From: Actinomycetota bacterium
GTDB taxonomy: Bacteria > Actinomycetota > Thermoleophilia > Solirubrobacterales > 70-9
Direction: 5' to 3'
NCBI GenBank assembly: GCA_005884985.1
Contig: VAYK01000157.1
Span: forward strand, 1-12,843
DNA: 12,843 nt
Below the pieces are notes generated by a model, which had not been told where the DNA came from, ran no database searches, and saw nothing but the letters and a program-made list of their open reading frames with translations. Below are positions 1 through 6,251 of the stretch, in pieces. Position 1 is the first letter of the stretch, and each line of letters starts with the position of its first letter. The translations under genes were made by a program, and so were the position numbers.

Positions 1-4
1 AGCG

Positions 5-399
5 CTAAGTCTGTGGTGATTCGCTGTCGTGGCGTCTGACCGGTAGGTCAGCCGCGCGCCAGGCCTGGAACCCGCCGATGACATCAGTTGCCTGAAGACC
101 GAAGCGACAAAGAGTGGCCGCCGCCGGACTGGATTGATAGCCCTCGTCGCACAACAGGATCACCTTGTGGTCACGCCGAGCGATTGAGGCGTCCCGGTGC
201 GGCGAAGCTCGATCAAGTCGCCATTCGAGGGTATTGCGGGAAATACAACGGGCGCTGGGGATCTGGCCGTCACGCTCTCGCTGCGATTCAGGGCGAATGT
301 CGATCAGGATTGCTCGGCGAGCAACGGCGTCGCTTGCGCCTTTCGGCGAGAGGCGGTTAGGCCACTTCTGGCTTCTTGCAGAAGCGCCTCGACAGTCAC
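5..399 (-). pseudogene. Rhodanese-like domain protein, frameshifted
   Basis: Translating the minus strand gives a clear rhodanese fold. It contains ILIDIRPESQRERDGQIPSA, then NTLEWRLD, then the active-site loop CDEGYQSS with its Cys, then DVIGGFQAWRAADLPV, and stops at TAG (5-7). This frame has no ATG, GTG or TTG before the domain. The expected N-terminus (VTVEALLQEARSG) lies one frame away and begins at a GTG at 397-399, 13 nt after the SnoaL stop. Joining the two frames needs one extra base near 358-361 (G-L-N-R-L-S-P), so a single-base deletion is the simplest explanation. The repaired product would be about 130 aa, normal for a single-domain rhodanese, which transfers sulfane sulfur through the catalytic Cys. 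It may be the last gene of a minus-strand operon with the SnoaL and SGNH genes. The domain call is firm. A sequencing error cannot be excluded as the cause of the break. Confidence 0.75.
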
Positions 400-412
400 T
401 GGATCGCTTGGC

Positions 413-838
413 TCATTCCCGGCCAAGAAGTGTGCGCCACTCCTTCGCGACGACCATCAGAGTCCGCCGGATACCGAGCTGTTTGGCGATCTCGATCGTG
501 TCGGAATAGCCCCAGTCCTCAACAATCCTGCCGTCCTCAAACCGGCTGATGGTGATGCCGGAGAATTCGACGCGCCGCCCGCGATTTGTGCCGCTTAGCG
601 TCCAGTGAGTGGCGACGCGATCTCCATCAGACACCTGCTGATCGGTTTTGAAGCGCAGATCTCGAAAGAGCCGCTGGTACAGCGCGACTGACTGACGTGC
701 GCCCTCGTGACCGCGGAGCTCCATCGCGTTCACGTGGTCAACAAAGTTAGGTGCGTAGCACTTCTCCAGATCTTCAAGGCGTCGCCCTGAGCAGACCTCT
801 TCGATCGCGTATCGCGCGGTCTCAGCGACCTGTGGCAC
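413..838 (-). CDS. SnoaL-like / ester cyclase family protein (NTF2-like fold)
   Basis: This is a 141-aa protein of the usual SnoaL size. Family marks are the N-terminal helix followed by CYAPNFVDHVN (about residues 27-37), then DGDRVATHWTLSGTNRG (71-87), and the strand-turn-strand EFSGITISRFEDGRIVEDW (91-109). These match SnoaL-like polyketide cyclases and ester cyclases, a cone-shaped alpha+beta fold with a hydrophobic pocket. The substrate cannot be named, because most genomic members are not tied to polyketide synthesis and no such genes are nearby. The start is GTG at 836-838. It is the only start available, since a stop lies six codons upstream. The gene begins 26 nt after the SGNH esterase stop, and the broken rhodanese gene follows 13 nt after its own stop, suggesting a three-gene transcript. 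The SD is weak (CCGGGG). Confidence 0.8.
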   Translation of the reverse strand: MPQVAETARYAIEEVCSGRRLEDLEKCYAPNFVDHVNAMELRGHEGARQSVALYQRLFRDLRFKTDQQVSDGDRVATHWTLSGTNRGRRVEFSGITISRFEDGRIVEDWGYSDTIEIAKQLGIRRTLMVVAKEWRTLLGRE

Positions 839-864
839 AGCCCCGGATTCGTGTGGTTACCGGA

Positions 865-1758
865 TCAGTAACCAGATGCCGCGAACACCAGGTCCGCGAG
901 CTTCTGGTAGCCGAGGTCGGAGGCGTGAATGTCGTGCAGTGGCGTGCAGATCAACGTTAGCTTGCAGATCGTTGGGATCTCGTTGACCGCCGGGTTGAAG
1001 ACCGGCAGCGGATCGGCGAACCGGGCTCGGTACTGCGCGGCCGTGTGCGCCACGAGCGAGTTAAGTTGCGCCGAAACGGCGTCGCTCCCCGGAACCGAGA
1101 CGATCAGCGGGTTGTAGTAGCCAAGCACGATGATCTCCGTGTGCCGCGCCGCGCGGCGCAGCTTGGCGAGGATCGTCGACAGGTTGGCCCGGATATGCGC
1201 GAACGTGGCCGAGATTCCCGAGGCCACGCACTCCAGGTTGATCCCGGTGGCGGTGGTACAGCTCCTCACCAGCGCGAGCACGTCGTTCGCGCCGATGTCG
1301 ACGGTCACCGGGCTGACTCGGCCCGGGTGCGCGCGCAGGATCGCCAGCGCGGCGTGTAGCTGCGAGCCGGTGTAGTTGGTGTGCAGGTCGAACGGCGGGT
1401 GGTACGGGCACCGCGTAAGGCCGAGCAGCGAGTCCGTCGTCTCGCCAGGGCAGGCGAGGTTCACCGTCTGGATTCTCGGATTGATGGAGCCCAGATCCTT
1501 CGCGAAGTCGTCGACGTAGCCCGTGTTGTAGACGGCGGGGTTCTCAATTGGGAGGTTCTGGTTGAACTTGGCCTGTTGGTAGCCGAACGCAAGCGAGTCG
1601 CCTAGCGCCAGGTAGACCGACTTTGGCGGGTTGTGCTTCGGTCCAGGGGCCGCCTGGGCGACCGGCACCGCGACGAGCGCCGCGGCGATGACTGCGAGAG
1701 GACACGCGATGCGCGCCCTCGACCGCACGATTGCGGAGATAGAACTCCGAATTGACAT
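865..1758 (-). CDS. Secreted SGNH/GDSL-family hydrolase (esterase/lipase)
   Basis: This is a 297-aa SGNH hydrolase that cleaves ester bonds with a Ser-His-Asp triad. Block I is GDSLAFGY with Ser55. The block II Gly is Gly105 (ACPGETT). Block III is GAND at 156-159. Block V is DIHASDLGY with Asp276 and His278; D-x-H spacing is common in actinobacterial members. A signal peptide covers about residues 1-36 (basic start, hydrophobic core at 18-34, cleavage after AQA). The mature chain has six cysteines (103, 117, 167, 177, 265, 271), fitting the three disulfides of secreted Streptomyces-type SGNH esterases. The ATG at 1758 is preceded by AAAGGAG seven nt upstream, a strong SD that fixes the start. 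It is the first gene of the minus-strand cluster. The natural substrate is unknown. Confidence 0.9.
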   Translation of the reverse strand: MSIRSSISAIVRSRARIACPLAVIAAALVAVPVAQAAPGPKHNPPKSVYLALGDSLAFGYQQAKFNQNLPIENPAVYNTGYVDDFAKDLGSINPRIQTVNLACPGETTDSLLGLTRCPYHPPFDLHTNYTGSQLHAALAILRAHPGRVSPVTVDIGANDVLALVRSCTTATGINLECVASGISATFAHIRANLSTILAKLRRAARHTEIIVLGYYNPLIVSVPGSDAVSAQLNSLVAHTAAQYRARFADPLPVFNPAVNEIPTICKLTLICTPLHDIHASDLGYQKLADLVFAASGY

Positions 1759-2009
1759 ACCAACAGCTCCTTTCCTGCTTAGGCAAGAGAGGGGTCGTGT
1801 CCCGGTCGATTGAACGGAGCGGTGGCCGAGCGCGGTGGCGGGTCAGGCAGCCGGCTCGTCAGCCGAGGACAGCAACCGTCCAAGCCGACCCTACACCTCG
1901 CCGTTCCCTGGCGGGTTGCCTTGACCTCCGGCGGAGCACTCGCGGTGGTCGTTCAATCTTGTTCTCACGATCGAGCGACAGCCCAGAGGCTCGGTAGCCT
2001 CACCCATCC
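1759..2009. promoter_or_regulatory. Divergent intergenic region between SGNH esterase and M24 genes
   Basis: No gene is visible in this 251-base gap. It must carry the promoters of the minus-strand esterase cluster and the plus-strand M24 gene. The esterase side has a good SD (AAAGGAG on the minus strand) but no clear -10 box that I can name. The M24 side has TAGCCT at 1995-2000, inside a small 6-bp hairpin (GAGGCT/AGCCTC, 1986-2001). Confidence 0.5.
1995..2000 (+). promoter_or_regulatory. Candidate -10 box of M24 gene (leaderless type)
   Basis: TAGCCT ends nine nt before the GTG at 2010. No Shine-Dalgarno lies between them, so transcription would begin at or very near the start codon. The hexamer fits TARSCT, shared with four other SD-less genes in this window. 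No convincing -35 box is visible. Confidence 0.45.
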
Positions 2010-2170
2010 GTGACCGATTTCCTGTTCCATGGGGATACCGAGCGCTCGGCTGCCATGCGCCACGAGCTGCCGGTCTCGATCGGAGATCCTTTTCTGCTCG
2101 GCATCATCGGCGGGCTGATGCACGTCATGGCGAGTCCCCTCGAACGCACACGGATAGCGGCGGCCGCGCC

Positions 2171-2498
2171 CGATGCTGTGCTGCACGACGTGGCCGAGCT
2201 CGGCTTCTACGAGCTGCTCGAGAGCGGCATCAGCCACGACGAGCTGGACCTGGAGCTGACCTCGCGCGCCGCCGCGGCGATGGGTGTAGGCGAGGCGGTC
2301 GTCGACCCGGAGATGCCGGTCGCGGTTGCCGATCGATGCTGTGCTGCACGACGTGGCCGAGCTCGGCTTCTACGCGCTGCTCGAGAGCGGCATCAGCCAC
2401 GACGAGCTGGACCTGGAGCTGACCTCGCGCGCCGCCGCGGCGATGGGTGTAGGCGAGGCGGTCGTCGACCCGGAGATGCCGGTCGCGGTTGCCGATCG
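2171..2498 (+). repeat. 163-bp tandem duplication inside the M24 gene
   Basis: Two adjacent copies lie at 2171-2335 and 2334-2498, sharing a CG dinucleotide at the junction. They match over 165 positions except A2212/C2375, which changes Glu to Ala (YELLE versus YALLE). The two-base shared junction fits a slippage or microhomology-driven duplication. Confidence 0.95.
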
Positions 2499-3219
2499 GC
2501 TGCGAGCCGACGGCATCGTTATGCATCCAGACCACGAGGCGATCGCGGCCAGGCGCCGGTTGAAATCGGCGGCGGAGCTTGCCGGCATTCGCAGAGCGCA
2601 AGCCGCGGCGGAGGCCGGGATGAGCGCCGCCGCGGCGGTTCTCCGCCAGGCGGCGCCCGATGACGAGCGGCTCATGCTCGGCGCCTCCGTCTGGCAGGGA
2701 TTCGGCCACGAGGCGGGCTCGGGCCCGCTGCCCGCGAACCTGCCGATCCAGATCGACCTCTGGCCGCGCGACGAGCGATCGGGATGCTGGGCGGATATGA
2801 CGCGGACGTTCGTCGTGGGTGAGATCGGCGACGCGGTTCGAGCGCAGGAGGTCCTCGTGCGCGAGGCGATCGAGCGGGCGCGGGAGGCGGTGCGACCTGG
2901 CGTCACCGGGCGTGAGCTCCACGCCATGGTCTGTGACGTGTTCGAGTCCGCCGGGCATCGGACTCAAAGAACCGGACCGGGGGAGGACCCGAACGAGGGC
3001 TTTCAGTTCTCGCTCGGCCACGGCGTTGGCCTTCAGGTCCATGAGGATCCGGGCCTTGGTCAGACGGGGCATAGCGAGCTGGTCGCCGGCGACGTGATTG
3101 CCATCGAGCCCGGCCTGTGGCAGCGTGACATCGGCGAGGTGCGGTTCGAGGATCTCCTCCTGGTGACCGAGGAGGGCAGCGAGACTCTCACGCACTATCC
3201 GTACGAGCTGACTCCTTAG
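2326..3219 (+). CDS. C-terminal catalytic fragment of the M24 metallopeptidase
   Basis: This is the part of the disrupted gene that could be translated on its own, from a TTG at 2326 inside the end of the first repeat copy (297 codons). It holds the whole metal-binding domain: Asp144, Asp157, His232, Glu261 and Glu275 in this numbering. It lacks the first ~55 residues of the restored protein. No SD precedes the TTG, so independent expression is doubtful. Confidence 0.5.
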   Translation: MPIDAVLHDVAELGFYALLESGISHDELDLELTSRAAAAMGVGEAVVDPEMPVAVADRLRADGIVMHPDHEAIAARRRLKSAAELAGIRRAQAAAEAGMSAAAAVLRQAAPDDERLMLGASVWQGFGHEAGSGPLPANLPIQIDLWPRDERSGCWADMTRTFVVGEIGDAVRAQEVLVREAIERAREAVRPGVTGRELHAMVCDVFESAGHRTQRTGPGEDPNEGFQFSLGHGVGLQVHEDPGLGQTGHSELVAGDVIAIEPGLWQRDIGEVRFEDLLLVTEEGSETLTHYPYELTP

Positions 3220-3335
3220 CTGTAATCCCTGAGCCCGTTGTTTCAGCCGGGTCCTTGAGGTGTTGGGCGGTGAGCGCCTACCGCTCTTGGCGGGCCCGGA
3301 CCTACCTCATCGCATGCGGGTGTGAGGCGCGTCAG

Positions 3336-3629
3336 CTAGCGCGTTTCCTGCGCGTGAACTGCAAACTCGGTGAACCGCGGAGGGGGCGCTGCCGCGGCCG
3401 CCTCGGCGGCCGCCTCCTGGATTCCAGGCTGGACCATCTCTTCCATCCAGCGCTCGTGCTGCTCACGCGAGTCCCAGATCTCGACCAAGCGCATCCCGTC
3501 GGCGGCTGGTCCGGCAACGTGGAAGGTCAAGCCGTCTGGCCAATTCGTCGGCCAGCCGATCTGCTCGGACACGGCATCGTAGTTCTCGGGTGTGAACCCG
3601 TCGAACTCCATGATGATTCCAATCGCCAA
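3336..3629 (-). CDS. Small conserved protein, likely dimeric alpha/beta-barrel (ABM-like)
   Basis: This is a 97-aa protein. The pattern MAIGIIMEFDGFTPENYDAV, then GLTFHVAGP, then GMRLVEIWDSREQHERWMEEMV, is the strand-helix-strand-strand-helix layout of ferredoxin-like dimeric alpha/beta-barrel proteins (antibiotic biosynthesis monooxygenase-type or heme-degrading-like). No catalytic residue can be assigned, so the function is unknown. It ends in an Ala/Pro-rich tail (residues 71-86). The start is TTG at 3627-3629. A perfect AGGAGG (3640-3635 on this strand) sits five nt upstream and decides this unusual start. A -10-like TAGACT lies 33 nt upstream. It is divergent from the alpha/beta hydrolase and convergent with the M24 gene. 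Confidence 0.75.
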   Translation of the reverse strand: MAIGIIMEFDGFTPENYDAVSEQIGWPTNWPDGLTFHVAGPAADGMRLVEIWDSREQHERWMEEMVQPGIQEAAAEAAAAAPPPRFTEFAVHAQETR

Positions 3630-3634
3630 GTATT

Positions 3635-3640
3635 CCTCCT
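3635..3640 (-). promoter_or_regulatory. Ribosome binding site deciding a TTG start
   Basis: AGGAGG on the minus strand lies five nt before TTG 3629. It is the best SD in the window. It supports TTG as the start rather than the internal ATG seven codons in. Confidence 0.8.
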
Positions 3641-3662
3641 CTCGTGGTCACGAATGGAGCCG

Positions 3663-3668
3663 AGTCTA
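3663..3668 (-). promoter_or_regulatory. Candidate -10 box of the alpha/beta-barrel gene
   Basis: TAGACT on the minus strand lies within GGATAGACTCG (3671-3661). The same 11-mer occurs upstream of the cupredoxin gene at 6723-6713. The gap to the TTG is 33 nt, leaving room for a short leader with the AGGAGG. Confidence 0.4.
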
Positions 3669-3744
3669 TCCAGCAGAGGCCGCGCTCCACCGCCGATGCT
3701 TGCTTGCTCAAGACACGCAGGACCGAATGGGAACGTGCGCCGCG

Positions 3745-3750
3745 TAGGCT
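3745..3750 (+). promoter_or_regulatory. Candidate -10 box of the alpha/beta hydrolase (leaderless type)
   Basis: TAGGCT ends ten nt before the GTG at 3761, with no SD between them. It belongs to the TARSCT set of SD-less genes here. It also argues for the GTG at 3761 rather than a start further upstream. Confidence 0.45.
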
Positions 3751-3760
3751 CCACGACGCG

Positions 3761-4492
3761 GTGACCGAGCTGCACGTCGAAGTCCTCGGACAGGGCGAGC
3801 CGGCTGTTCTCGTCCACGGGAGCGGCCCGCGCGAGCAGACGTGGGCCGATCAAGTCGCTCTTGCATCGCGCCACCGCTTGTTGCTGCCAGACCGCCGAGG
3901 GTACGGGCGCAGCCCGGTGGCTGACCCGGACTTCGAGGTCGACGCCATGGACGTCGCTGAACTTCTCGGCGAAGGCGCCCACCTCGTCGGTTATTCGTAC
4001 GGCGGGGTTGGCTCTCTGTTGGCGGCCGCTCGACCGCCGCAGGCCGTACGCTCGTTGACCGTGATCGAGCCGGCGGCGTTCGGCGTGGCGCGGGGGGACG
4101 CAGCTGTCGAGAAGCTCCTCGAGGGCCTGGTGCCCCTGTACCAGGCGGCCTCAACGATAACGCCGGAACAGTTCGATCGGCGCTTCGATGCCGCGCTTGG
4201 CCTCGACCATCCGCCCGAGCCTCTGAACGAGGAAAGCCGCACCGTTGTCGAGGCCAATATGCGCGAGCGTCCACCGTGGGAGGCGGAGATCAGGCTCGAT
4301 GACCTGGCGGGCGCGCCGTTCCCAAGCCTCGTTGTTTCAGGCGGATGGAATTCCGCATTCGACGCCGTCTGCACGGTTCTGGCGCGGACCCTGAACGCCG
4401 ACCGGGCCGATTTTCCTGAGTACGGCAGCCACGGCGTCCAGCATGCCCGGGGTTTCAACGAGCGGCTCGAAGCATTTTGGCGCGTGGGGTGA
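3761..4492 (+). CDS. Alpha/beta hydrolase
   Basis: This is a 243-aa alpha/beta-hydrolase fold enzyme from the chosen GTG. It shows the oxyanion strand AVLVHGSGPREQTW, the segment LLPDRRGYGRSP, and the nucleophile elbow GYSYGG with Ser79. The C-terminal His is probably His224 in YGSHGVQHARGFNERLEAF. The acid residue is uncertain, with a candidate Asp in GGWNSAFDAV. Such enzymes cleave esters, amides or C-C bonds, and the substrate cannot be inferred. The frame stays open upstream to GTG 3644, but those 39 residues are Arg-rich, do not look like a family N-terminus and would overlap the promoter zone. The family normally starts a few residues before the first strand, as here (MTELHVEVLGQGEPAVLVHG). 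It is a single gene with a leaderless-type promoter, followed by a strong hairpin. Confidence 0.82.
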   Translation: MTELHVEVLGQGEPAVLVHGSGPREQTWADQVALASRHRLLLPDRRGYGRSPVADPDFEVDAMDVAELLGEGAHLVGYSYGGVGSLLAAARPPQAVRSLTVIEPAAFGVARGDAAVEKLLEGLVPLYQAASTITPEQFDRRFDAALGLDHPPEPLNEESRTVVEANMRERPPWEAEIRLDDLAGAPFPSLVVSGGWNSAFDAVCTVLARTLNADRADFPEYGSHGVQHARGFNERLEAFWRVG

Positions 4493-4654
4493 TGTTCACG
4501 CGGAGACGCAACGAGCGGCCTACCGGAGCCCTCGCTACGAGCCGCGCTTCGACGACTACCGGCACGGTCAGCGCCGGCAGACAGAGCCCTTTCGAAAATG
4601 GGACTAACCCCTCCCCCAGTTGTAGGACCCCTGAGCACCCGAGGTTCACGCGAG

Positions 4655-4689
4655 GCGAGGCCGCGACCTTTCCCTGGTCGCGGCCTCGC
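4655..4689. terminator. Strong GC-rich hairpin between convergent genes
   Basis: A perfect 14-bp stem (GCGAGGCCGCGACC at 4655-4668, GGTCGCGGCCTCGC at 4676-4689) encloses a 7-nt loop (TTTCCCT). It lies between the stop of the plus-strand hydrolase (4492) and the stop of the minus-strand RTX gene (4716), about where a bidirectional terminator would serve both. No U-tract follows, as is common in high-GC actinobacteria. The rest of 4493-4654 shows no gene. Confidence 0.75.
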
Positions 4690-4715
4690 GGTCCTGGATC
4701 AGCTCCCGATCACCC

Positions 4716-5348
4716 TTATGGCGACCGGGGGCATGGCGAGTGCCTGACGACCTCGCACGAGGAAGCAACGCGGTCGTTGTGGCTGGCCTTGACGACATCG
4801 TGGCCGCGGCCGCACTTGACCTTGTCGCGGCCGTGCCCGCGAACGTTGATCTTGTCGTTGCCGCGTCCGCCGCTGACGGTGTCGTTGCCCGGCCCCCCGG
4901 TCAGCTTGTCGCTGCCCGAGTTGCCGTTCACGGTGTCGTCACCGGACTGGCCGTTCTCGACGTCGTTGCCGGGGCCGCCGTCGATCACGTCGTCGCCGGG
5001 GCCGCCGTTCAGCTCGTCGTTGCCCTGGTCGCCGCAGACGTCGTCGTTGCCGTCGCCGGCCTCGATCTGGTCGTCGCCGCCGTTGCCGTCGAGCTCGTCG
5101 TCGGCTACGGTGCCCTGGACGTCGTCGCCCTGGTCGTCGCCCTGGACGTCCTCGCCCTGGTCGTCGACCTGGACGTTCTCGCCCTGGTCGTTTTGGTCCC
5201 CCTGGTCATTGCCGGGGAGCGTGCAGGTTGGGGTCGGATCGTCACTGCCATCATCGCCGGAGTCGGCACGGGCAATCGTCAGACCCGCGAAGAAGACCCC
5301 GATCGCGACCATCATGGCCAGCACGATCAAGTGTCGATTTAACGTCAT
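4716..5348 (-). CDS. Exported RTX (hemolysin-type calcium-binding) repeat protein
   Basis: This is a 210-aa acidic protein. Residues 1-28 form a signal peptide (basic start, hydrophobic 7-25, cleavage after ARA). Residues 46-80 are a low-complexity acidic stretch with near-repeats DDQGEDVQG and DDQGDDVQG. From about residue 88 to 187 there are nine good and two degenerate RTX nonapeptides (for example GGPGNDVEN and GGRGNDKIN), which bind calcium and fold as a beta-roll. The tail CGRGHDVVKASHNDRVASSCE is typical of small actinobacterial RTX proteins and holds two Cys. No enzymatic domain is present. A cell-surface or extracellular calcium-binding role is inferred. The ATG at 5348 follows AAGGAAGG, a good SD. 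The protein is monocistronic, and its 3' end faces the 4655-4689 hairpin. Confidence 0.88.
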   Translation of the reverse strand: MTLNRHLIVLAMMVAIGVFFAGLTIARADSGDDGSDDPTPTCTLPGNDQGDQNDQGENVQVDDQGEDVQGDDQGDDVQGTVADDELDGNGGDDQIEAGDGNDDVCGDQGNDELNGGPGDDVIDGGPGNDVENGQSGDDTVNGNSGSDKLTGGPGNDTVSGGRGNDKINVRGHGRDKVKCGRGHDVVKASHNDRVASSCEVVRHSPCPRSP

Positions 5349-5376
5349 GGATTCCTTCCTTGGCCCTCGCGGGCTG

Positions 5377-5398
5377 TCGAGTCCCTTCGAGTCCCTTC
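5377..5398 (-). repeat. 10-bp direct repeat in the RTX gene leader/promoter
   Basis: TCGAGTCCCT (plus-strand reading) occurs at 5377-5386 and again at 5387-5396, followed by TC. The period is one helical turn. It lies 29-50 nt upstream of the RTX start codon, and just downstream of a TTGACC on the gene's strand. Confidence 0.8.
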
Positions 5399-5557
5399 AT
5401 CGGCAACGGAGGTCAAAAAGATCACGGCCTAGAGGTCCGGATGGCCCTGGGTGGACGGATAGTGGAGGCAGCTACCTGCAGTCGCAGTCCGCGCATAGCG
5501 GCTAAGAGAGCCGCACGACCAAGGGCGGCAGCCGCAGCGCATGAGGACAAACTGGCT

Positions 5558-5575
5558 GGTTGACCAAGGTCAACC
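5558..5575. promoter_or_regulatory. Perfect inverted repeat, operator-like
   Basis: GGTTGACC-AA-GGTCAACC is an 8+2+8 perfect palindrome. The two-base spacer is too small for an RNA hairpin, so a dimeric DNA-binding protein site is the likelier reading. It is roughly midway between the divergent RTX and MaoC genes (183 bases upstream of MaoC). No regulator gene is adjacent. Confidence 0.5.
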
Positions 5576-5735
5576 GCGCGCTCTTCAAAATGTGTCGCTC
5601 AGCATGGAACGCGAAAGCGGCGGTGGCCTCCGTGATGACAGAAGCCGTCGGTGCACCGGAAGGGCGGGTCTCGTGCGAGGTCGCCGACCTGAGTCGTCGC
5701 CCCGGCCCTGGAGGTGCGTCTGGTCGTGTGAGGAA

Positions 5736-5741
5736 TAAGCT
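5736..5741 (+). promoter_or_regulatory. Candidate -10 box of the MaoC-like gene (leaderless type)
   Basis: TAAGCT ends nine nt before the ATG at 5751. The intervening CCCCCGCCG contains no SD. It fits TARSCT like the other SD-less genes here. Confidence 0.45.
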
Positions 5742-5750
5742 CCCCCGCCG

Positions 5751-6218
5751 ATGGAGCCGGTGCAGGTCGAGGGAATCGCAGAGCTGCAGGAGCTGATCGG
5801 CCGGGAGCTGGGGCCGACCGACTGGGTGGAGGTCACCCAGGAGGACATCGATCGGTTCGCGGACGTCTCACGCGACCACCAGTGGATCCACGTCGACCCG
5901 GAGCGGGCGGCGAGGGAGAGTCCCTACGGCACCACCGTGGCGCATGGAAACCTCACCCTGTCGCTGCTCGACTTCTTCCGTCCCCAGCTGATCCAGAACC
6001 GCGGCGTGAAGATGGGGATCAACTACGGCTTCAACAAGGTCCGCTTCCCGGCCGCGGTGCCGGCCGGCACCCGGGTGCGAGCCCGCGCCGAACTCCTCTC
6101 CGTCGAGGAGCTCGGCGACGGTTGGTGGCACGTGGTCACCAAGTACACGATCGAGGGCGATCAGTCGGAGAAGCCGGTCTGCGTGGCCGAGGGGGTCGGC
6201 CGGGCCCTGATCGCGTAG
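5751..6218 (+). CDS. MaoC-like (R)-specific enoyl-CoA hydratase
   Basis: This is a 155-aa single hot-dog-fold protein, the normal length for single-domain MaoC dehydratases. The hydratase signature is FADVSRDHQWIHVDPERA, with catalytic Asp42 and His47 in the D-x4-H spacing of (R)-hydratases. It is followed by SPYGTTVAHGNLTLSLL (58-74), in which Gly and His-Gly form the substrate-binding turn. The family adds water to trans-2-enoyl-CoA to give (R)-3-hydroxyacyl-CoA, and related proteins act on other acyl-CoAs. The start is ATG 5751. No SD is present, but a TAAGCT box sits nine nt upstream. It converges on the cupredoxin gene with 33 nt between stops. It stands alone, so its pathway is not shown. 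Confidence 0.87.
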   Translation: MEPVQVEGIAELQELIGRELGPTDWVEVTQEDIDRFADVSRDHQWIHVDPERAARESPYGTTVAHGNLTLSLLDFFRPQLIQNRGVKMGINYGFNKVRFPAAVPAGTRVRARAELLSVEELGDGWWHVVTKYTIEGDQSEKPVCVAEGVGRALIA

Positions 6219-6251
6219 CGACGCTCCGGGCTGGCGACGGTTGCGGCGGCG

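Larger units (their letters stand above)
2010..3219 (+). pseudogene. M24 family metallopeptidase (Xaa-Pro dipeptidase-like), frame broken by tandem duplication
   Basis: The frame opens at GTG 2010 (MTDFLFHGDTERSAAMRH). It runs 109 native residues to VAVADR, then leaves the M24 frame and stops at 2663. The rest of the protein is in another frame, ending at 3219. The cause is a direct repeat: 2171-2333 is repeated at 2334-2496 with one mismatch (A2212 versus C2375). The unit is 163 bp, not a multiple of three. Deleting one unit restores a continuous 348-aa protein. The catalytic half is intact, with all five metal ligands of the pita-bread fold: Asp in QIDLWP, Asp in WADMTRTF, His in LGHGVGLQVHE, Glu in AIEPGLW and Glu in VRFEDLLLV. 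Family members are dinuclear-metal aminopeptidases or prolidases, probably cytosolic. The gene is single, with a leaderless-type promoter. Either it was broken recently or the duplication is an assembly artefact. Confidence 0.8.
5349..5750. other. 402-base non-coding region between divergent RTX and MaoC genes
   Basis: I find no credible gene here on either strand. It contains a 10-bp direct repeat (5377-5398), a possible minus-strand -35 TTGACC (5416-5411) for the RTX gene, a small GCGGCT/AGCCGC hairpin (5498-5514), an operator-like palindrome (5558-5575) and the MaoC -10 candidate (5736-5741). Open frames across it are short and have no family-like composition. Confidence 0.6.

Noticed and set aside
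1..412. Plus-strand open frames in the first 600 bases
   Set aside because: The minus strand encodes the rhodanese domain and SnoaL protein here, and the plus-strand frames have no recognisable content.
2230..3195. A 321-codon minus-strand frame opposite the M24 gene
   Set aside because: The plus strand carries the M24 motifs with all metal ligands. The minus-strand translation looks like a GC shadow.
3644..3760. Longer N-terminus of the alpha/beta hydrolase from GTG 3644
   Set aside because: These 39 residues are Arg-rich and unlike a hydrolase start, and they cover the divergent promoter zone. GTG 3761 fits the family and has a TAGGCT box.
4850..5210. Regular short repeats that could suggest a CRISPR array
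   Set aside because: The periodicity is 27 bp from RTX nonapeptide codons, with no constant repeat/variable spacer structure.
4477..5505. Open frames on the plus strand across the RTX gene, rich in Ser/Pro or in Val/Ala
   Set aside because: They are the complement of the GGxGxD repeats. The minus strand has a signal peptide, an SD and RTX repeats, so the plus-strand frames are shadows.
5585..5848. Minus-strand open frame overlapping the MaoC start
   Set aside because: It covers the 5' end of a well-supported MaoC gene, has Ser/Arg-rich composition and has no SD.
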